Source: JAOUEA01 sp035711865 (lineage in GTDB: Bacteria > Actinomycetota > UBA4738 > HRBIN12). Taken from it: a stretch of DNA of 31,172 nucleotides. Both the position numbers and the translations under genes were made by a program. Of this stretch, positions 28,605 to 31,172 are shown one piece after another; the first letter of the stretch is position 1, and every line of letters begins with the position of its first letter. The notes under the pieces are model-generated. The model did not search any database. It worked only from the letters and a program-made list of their open reading frames with translations, and was not told where the DNA came from. The DNA is taken from positions 1 to 31,172 of the forward strand of contig DASTBT010000053.1 in NCBI GenBank assembly GCA_035711865.1. Reading direction: 5' to 3'.

Positions 28605-29267
28605 GTGCGCGAACGCGAGATGGGCTGGATCTGGGTCGTGGGAGCCCCGTTGGTGCACCTGCTGACGACGATCGTGTTCCGCATGAGCCTCGAAGGCAAC
28701 CACCACGTTCCTCGCTCGGGCGGCGTGATCCTCGCCGCGAACCATCTCAGCGTGCTCGACGGTCCCGTGCTCTCGGCGGCGACCGGAGTGCATCGGCGCC
28801 GCGCCACCCGGAGCCTCGTGGCCGCCGAGGTCTTCCGGGGAGTGGTGGGTTGGGTCTTGCGACAGGCGCGCCAGATCCCGATCCGACGGGGGTCCGGCGA
28901 CACTGACGCCCTCGACGAGGCGGTCGTGGCCGCGAGCAACGGCTCGTGCATCGGCATCTTCCCCGAGGGCCGCGTGAGCGACGATCCGGGCGCCGGGGTC
29001 CAGCGGATCCGCTCGGGACTCACGCGGATCGCGTTGCCGTCCGGCGCGCCGGTCGTGCCCGTGGGGATCTGGGGAACCCACGAGGTTTGGCCCCGTGCGG
29101 GCCTCGTTCCCGGCTCGTTGCTCCGCCGCCACAGGTCGGCGATCGTCTACGGAGAGGCGCTCGTGCCGCACCCGGGTGAGTCGCCCACAGCGTTCCGCGA
29201 GCGTTACCGGGAGGCTCTCGAGGCGACGGTTTCGCGGGCCCGCACGCTCGCGGGAGATGGCGCGTGA
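28605..29267 (+). CDS. 1-acyl-sn-glycerol-3-phosphate acyltransferase-like protein (PlsC family)
   Basis: This is a 220-aa LPLAT/PlsC family acyltransferase. Motif I is NHLSVLD (H47, D52, the HX4D charge relay). RQIPIRRG matches motif II. Motif III is FPEGR (119-123), where family members usually have FPEGTRS; here the following residues are VSDD. VVPVGIWG is motif IV. An N-terminal hydrophobic helix (GWIWVVGAPLVHLLTTIVF) anchors it to the membrane, as expected for phosphatidic acid synthesis or another lipid acyl transfer. The substrate is not certain. The GTG at 28605 follows a TAACAT box by 6 nt without SD. Its stop overlaps the Nudix start (GTGA). Confidence 0.88.
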   Translation: MREREMGWIWVVGAPLVHLLTTIVFRMSLEGNHHVPRSGGVILAANHLSVLDGPVLSAATGVHRRRATRSLVAAEVFRGVVGWVLRQARQIPIRRGSGDTDALDEAVVAASNGSCIGIFPEGRVSDDPGAGVQRIRSGLTRIALPSGAPVVPVGIWGTHEVWPRAGLVPGSLLRRHRSAIVYGEALVPHPGESPTAFRERYREALEATVSRARTLAGDGA

Positions 29268-29830
29268 TCCCACCCGACGACACACCGAGTCCTTGGAAAC
29301 GCACCTCCCGGCGCCTCGTCTACGAGAACGCCTGGATCCAGGTCTTCCACGACGAGGTCCTTCGGCCCGATGGCGAGGCCGGCGTGTACGGCGTGGTGCA
29401 CCCGCGCACACACGCGGTGGGCATCGTCGCCCTCGACGACCGAGACCGGGTGCTGCTGGTGGGGCAGTATCGGTACACACTGGACCGGTACTCGTGGGAG
29501 ATCCCGGAAGGCGGGGTGCCGGTCGGCCACGATCCGGTGGAAGGTGCCCGTCGCGAGCTCGCCGAGGAGACGGGCTACCGAGCCGACGACTGGCGCGAGC
29601 TGATGCGCTTCTCGCTGGCGAACTCCGCGACCGACGAGACCGGCGCGATCTACCTCGCGAGCGGGCTGATCGAGGGCGACGCGGCCCCCGACGAGACCGA
29701 GCAGCTCGCTGTGCGCTGGATGGCCTTCGAGGAAGCCGTCGAGCGGGTGCGATCCGGAGGGCTCTTCGACTCGATGACCCAGATGGGCATCCTGCGCGTC
29801 GCCCTCGACCGAGCCACCGGGCGGGCCTGA
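29264..29830 (+). CDS. Nudix hydrolase (ADP-ribose pyrophosphatase-like) with altered Nudix box
   Basis: This is a 188-aa Nudix enzyme resembling ADP-ribose pyrophosphatases (VGQYRYTLDRYSWEIPEGG). The Nudix box runs from G83 to Y105. RELAEETG (97-104) keeps all metal-binding glutamates. The first conserved glutamate of the GX5E part is replaced by H89 (GGVPVGH). That residue is structural in most members, so activity is likely retained. It should hydrolyse a nucleoside diphosphate linked to another group. The GTG at 29264 overlaps the PlsC stop by 4 bp, so the two are translationally coupled. A substrate related to lipid synthesis is possible but unproven. Confidence 0.9.
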   Translation: MIPPDDTPSPWKRTSRRLVYENAWIQVFHDEVLRPDGEAGVYGVVHPRTHAVGIVALDDRDRVLLVGQYRYTLDRYSWEIPEGGVPVGHDPVEGARRELAEETGYRADDWRELMRFSLANSATDETGAIYLASGLIEGDAAPDETEQLAVRWMAFEEAVERVRSGGLFDSMTQMGILRVALDRATGRA

Positions 29831-29864
29831 CGCCCAACCGTGTCACGGCACGATCGCCCGTCGG

Positions 29865-31172
29865 TCAGACGCGGGCGGCGATCTCCTCGGGCAGCCAGAA
29901 CCACCGGAGCTGTTCGAAGTCATCTCCCATTTCGAGATGCCCCGGATCGCCCGCCATCGCCGGCGGTTCGGCGAGCACCTCTCGCGCCCGTTTCAGATAT
30001 GCGGCGAGCGCCGCTTCACGTGCGCGGTGGCGATGACCGGCGAAGCGCATGGTGCCATCCTCGTAGACCACGCCGTCGAGCGACATCGGCGGCTCGGGTT
30101 GTCCGTCGGCGTGGCGCCACATGCCCGTCGCGGGGTCGAAACGGTACCGGGGCAGCAGGCGCCACCCGTCCGAAGCCACGATGTCGACCGCATCCAGCAC
30201 GTACCCGAACACGGGCTCGCTGATGAAGTAGTTGAAGTTCACGCGCACCCAACCGGGCTTGATACCTTCGCATCCCCGCGCGATCTCGCGCTCGAACTCG
30301 TGAGAGGTGTCGAGGTCGATGCCCAGCAGCCGGTGACCGTACGGGCCGGCGCACGAGCACCCTCCCCTCGCCTGGATGCCGAACAGGTCGTTCAGGATGG
30401 CCACGACGAAGTTGTGGTGCAGGTATCGGCCGTCGTGGCGAACCACGAACGACACGATCGACAACCGGGGAAGCTCTCGGCTCCCGAGGATCTCGATCGC
30501 GGGGTTCTCCTGCCAGCGGCGCATCGCCCGATCGGTGAACGATCTCTCGCGATCACGGATCGTCTCGACACCGACCGCCTGCTTGAGCTGGAACACGAGC
30601 CCCGCGCGGATCGACTCCACGATGGCGGGGGTGCCGCCTTCCTCTCGGTGCTCGATCTCGTCGAGGTAGACGTGCTCCGTGGGATTGACGTAGGCGACGG
30701 TGCCCCCGCCGGGCACGCTCGGCACCCGGTTGCGGAACAACTCCCGCCGCGCGACGAGCACGCCCGGCGTGCCCGGTCCGCCGACGAACTTGTGCGGCGA
30801 GAGGAACACCGCGTCGAGCCGCGCCGGGTCGTCGTCGTTCCTCATCTCGATGCCGACGTACGGGGCCGCGGCCGCGTAGTCCCAGCACGACAGGGCCCCG
30901 TACCGGTGCAGCAACGTGGAGATCGCCTCGACGTCGGACAGGATGCCCGTCACGTTCGACGCGGCCGAGAAGCTGCCGATCCTGAGCGGTCGATCCTCGT
31001 GTTCGGCGAGCGAACGTTCCAGCGATCCCAGATCGATCCGGCCGTCGTGGTCCTCGGGCACGGTCACGACGTCGGCGATCGACTCGCGCCACGGCAGTTC
31101 GTTGGAATGGTGCTCGTACGGACCGACGAACACCACGGGCCGCTCGTCGGCGGGGATACGTTCCAGCAGCCC
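29865..31172 (-). CDS. Class V aminotransferase (SufS/CsdA-like fold), 5' end outside window
   Basis: The frame runs off the right edge with LLERIPADERPVVFVGPYEH, so the start is upstream; the visible GTG at 31136 is internal. The 435 or so residues seen belong to fold type I PLP enzymes of class V. SFSAASNVTGIL and CWDYAAAAPYVGIEM hold the PLP-binding Asp. LSPHKFVGGPGTPGVLV has the Schiff-base lysine after SPH. GGTVAYV and EHREEGGTPAIVESIRAGL follow. A cysteine-containing loop (GGCSCAGPYG) suggests a cysteine desulfurase-like active site, but the long C-terminal extension (about 100 residues ending WFWLPEEIAARV) is not typical of SufS. The real substrate is unknown. No operon partner is visible; it converges on the Nudix gene. 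Confidence 0.85.
   Translation of the reverse strand, partial: GLLERIPADERPVVFVGPYEHHSNELPWRESIADVVTVPEDHDGRIDLGSLERSLAEHEDRPLRIGSFSAASNVTGILSDVEAISTLLHRYGALSCWDYAAAAPYVGIEMRNDDDPARLDAVFLSPHKFVGGPGTPGVLVARRELFRNRVPSVPGGGTVAYVNPTEHVYLDEIEHREEGGTPAIVESIRAGLVFQLKQAVGVETIRDRERSFTDRAMRRWQENPAIEILGSRELPRLSIVSFVVRHDGRYLHHNFVVAILNDLFGIQARGGCSCAGPYGHRLLGIDLDTSHEFEREIARGCEGIKPGWVRVNFNYFISEPVFGYVLDAVDIVASDGWRLLPRYRFDPATGMWRHADGQPEPPMSLDGVVYEDGTMRFAGHRHRAREAALAAYLKRAREVLAEPPAMAGDPGHLEMGDDFEQLRWFWLPEEIAARV

Overview
The window is about 31 kb of high-GC DNA. Gene density is high and operons are packed with 4-bp start/stop overlaps. The lineage signals point to Actinomycetota: a Tad pilus cluster in the mycobacterial Rv3660c-Rv3654c order with a DUF4244 pilin, many TANNNT -10 boxes sitting 5-8 nt before start codons (leaderless mRNA), a zinc-ribbon/cyclase/AAA regulator, and an N-terminal GNAT fused to an NDP-forming acyl-CoA ligase. 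I cannot name a genus; a deep-branching or environmental actinobacterium is my guess. It is mostly ordinary chromosomal housekeeping and accessory content. I see no transposase, integrase, phage gene or CRISPR array, and no gene-free stretch longer than 300 bases.

Layout. 1-971 (+): the 3' end of a NuoF-like Fe-S flavoprotein and a DUF488 protein. 925-5751 (-): a seven-gene Tad/Flp pilus operon (TadZ/Ssd-like ATPase, TadA, TadB, TadC, Flp pilin, TadE, second TadE-like protein). 5752-6030: a 279-bp divergent intergenic region with a perfect CRP-type palindrome. 6031-9606 (+): a 1191-aa class III cyclase/AAA/TPR regulator. 9612-10166 (-): a tandem Lrp-type RAM-domain protein. 10276-15803 (+): three exported or membrane-anchored proteins (M15 peptidase, a large beta-propeller protein, and a phosphatase whose domain order looks circularly permuted). 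15969-17302 (+): a MoaD/ThiS-like protein coupled to an Asp-box propeller. 17318-19500: two small unknown proteins, a long inverted repeat, a HAD-IB phosphatase and a PadR regulator with an apparent autoregulatory operator. 19573-19664 (+): selenocysteine tRNA. 19756-21387 (-): a DUF6544 protein, a decayed methyltransferase and a VOC protein. 21507-26219 (+): GNAT-acyl-CoA ligase, a small membrane protein and Ppx/GppA. 26233-27393 (-): an M20 peptidase, sharing an overlapping divergent promoter with 27441-29830 (+): zinc alcohol dehydrogenase, PlsC-like acyltransferase and Nudix hydrolase. 29865-31172 (-): a class V aminotransferase cut by the window edge.

How things fit together. The Tad genes form one assembly machine. 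The cyclase beside it may be under cAMP-receptor control, because the palindrome is centred about 62 bp upstream of its predicted leaderless start. The tRNA-Sec shows that this genome decodes UGA as selenocysteine, but I recognise no selenoprotein in the window. The strongest candidates for something unusual are the apparently permuted PafA-like phosphatase, the CRP-type site on the cyclase gene, the tRNA-Sec with almost no 5' leader, and the shared -10 at 27401-27410.
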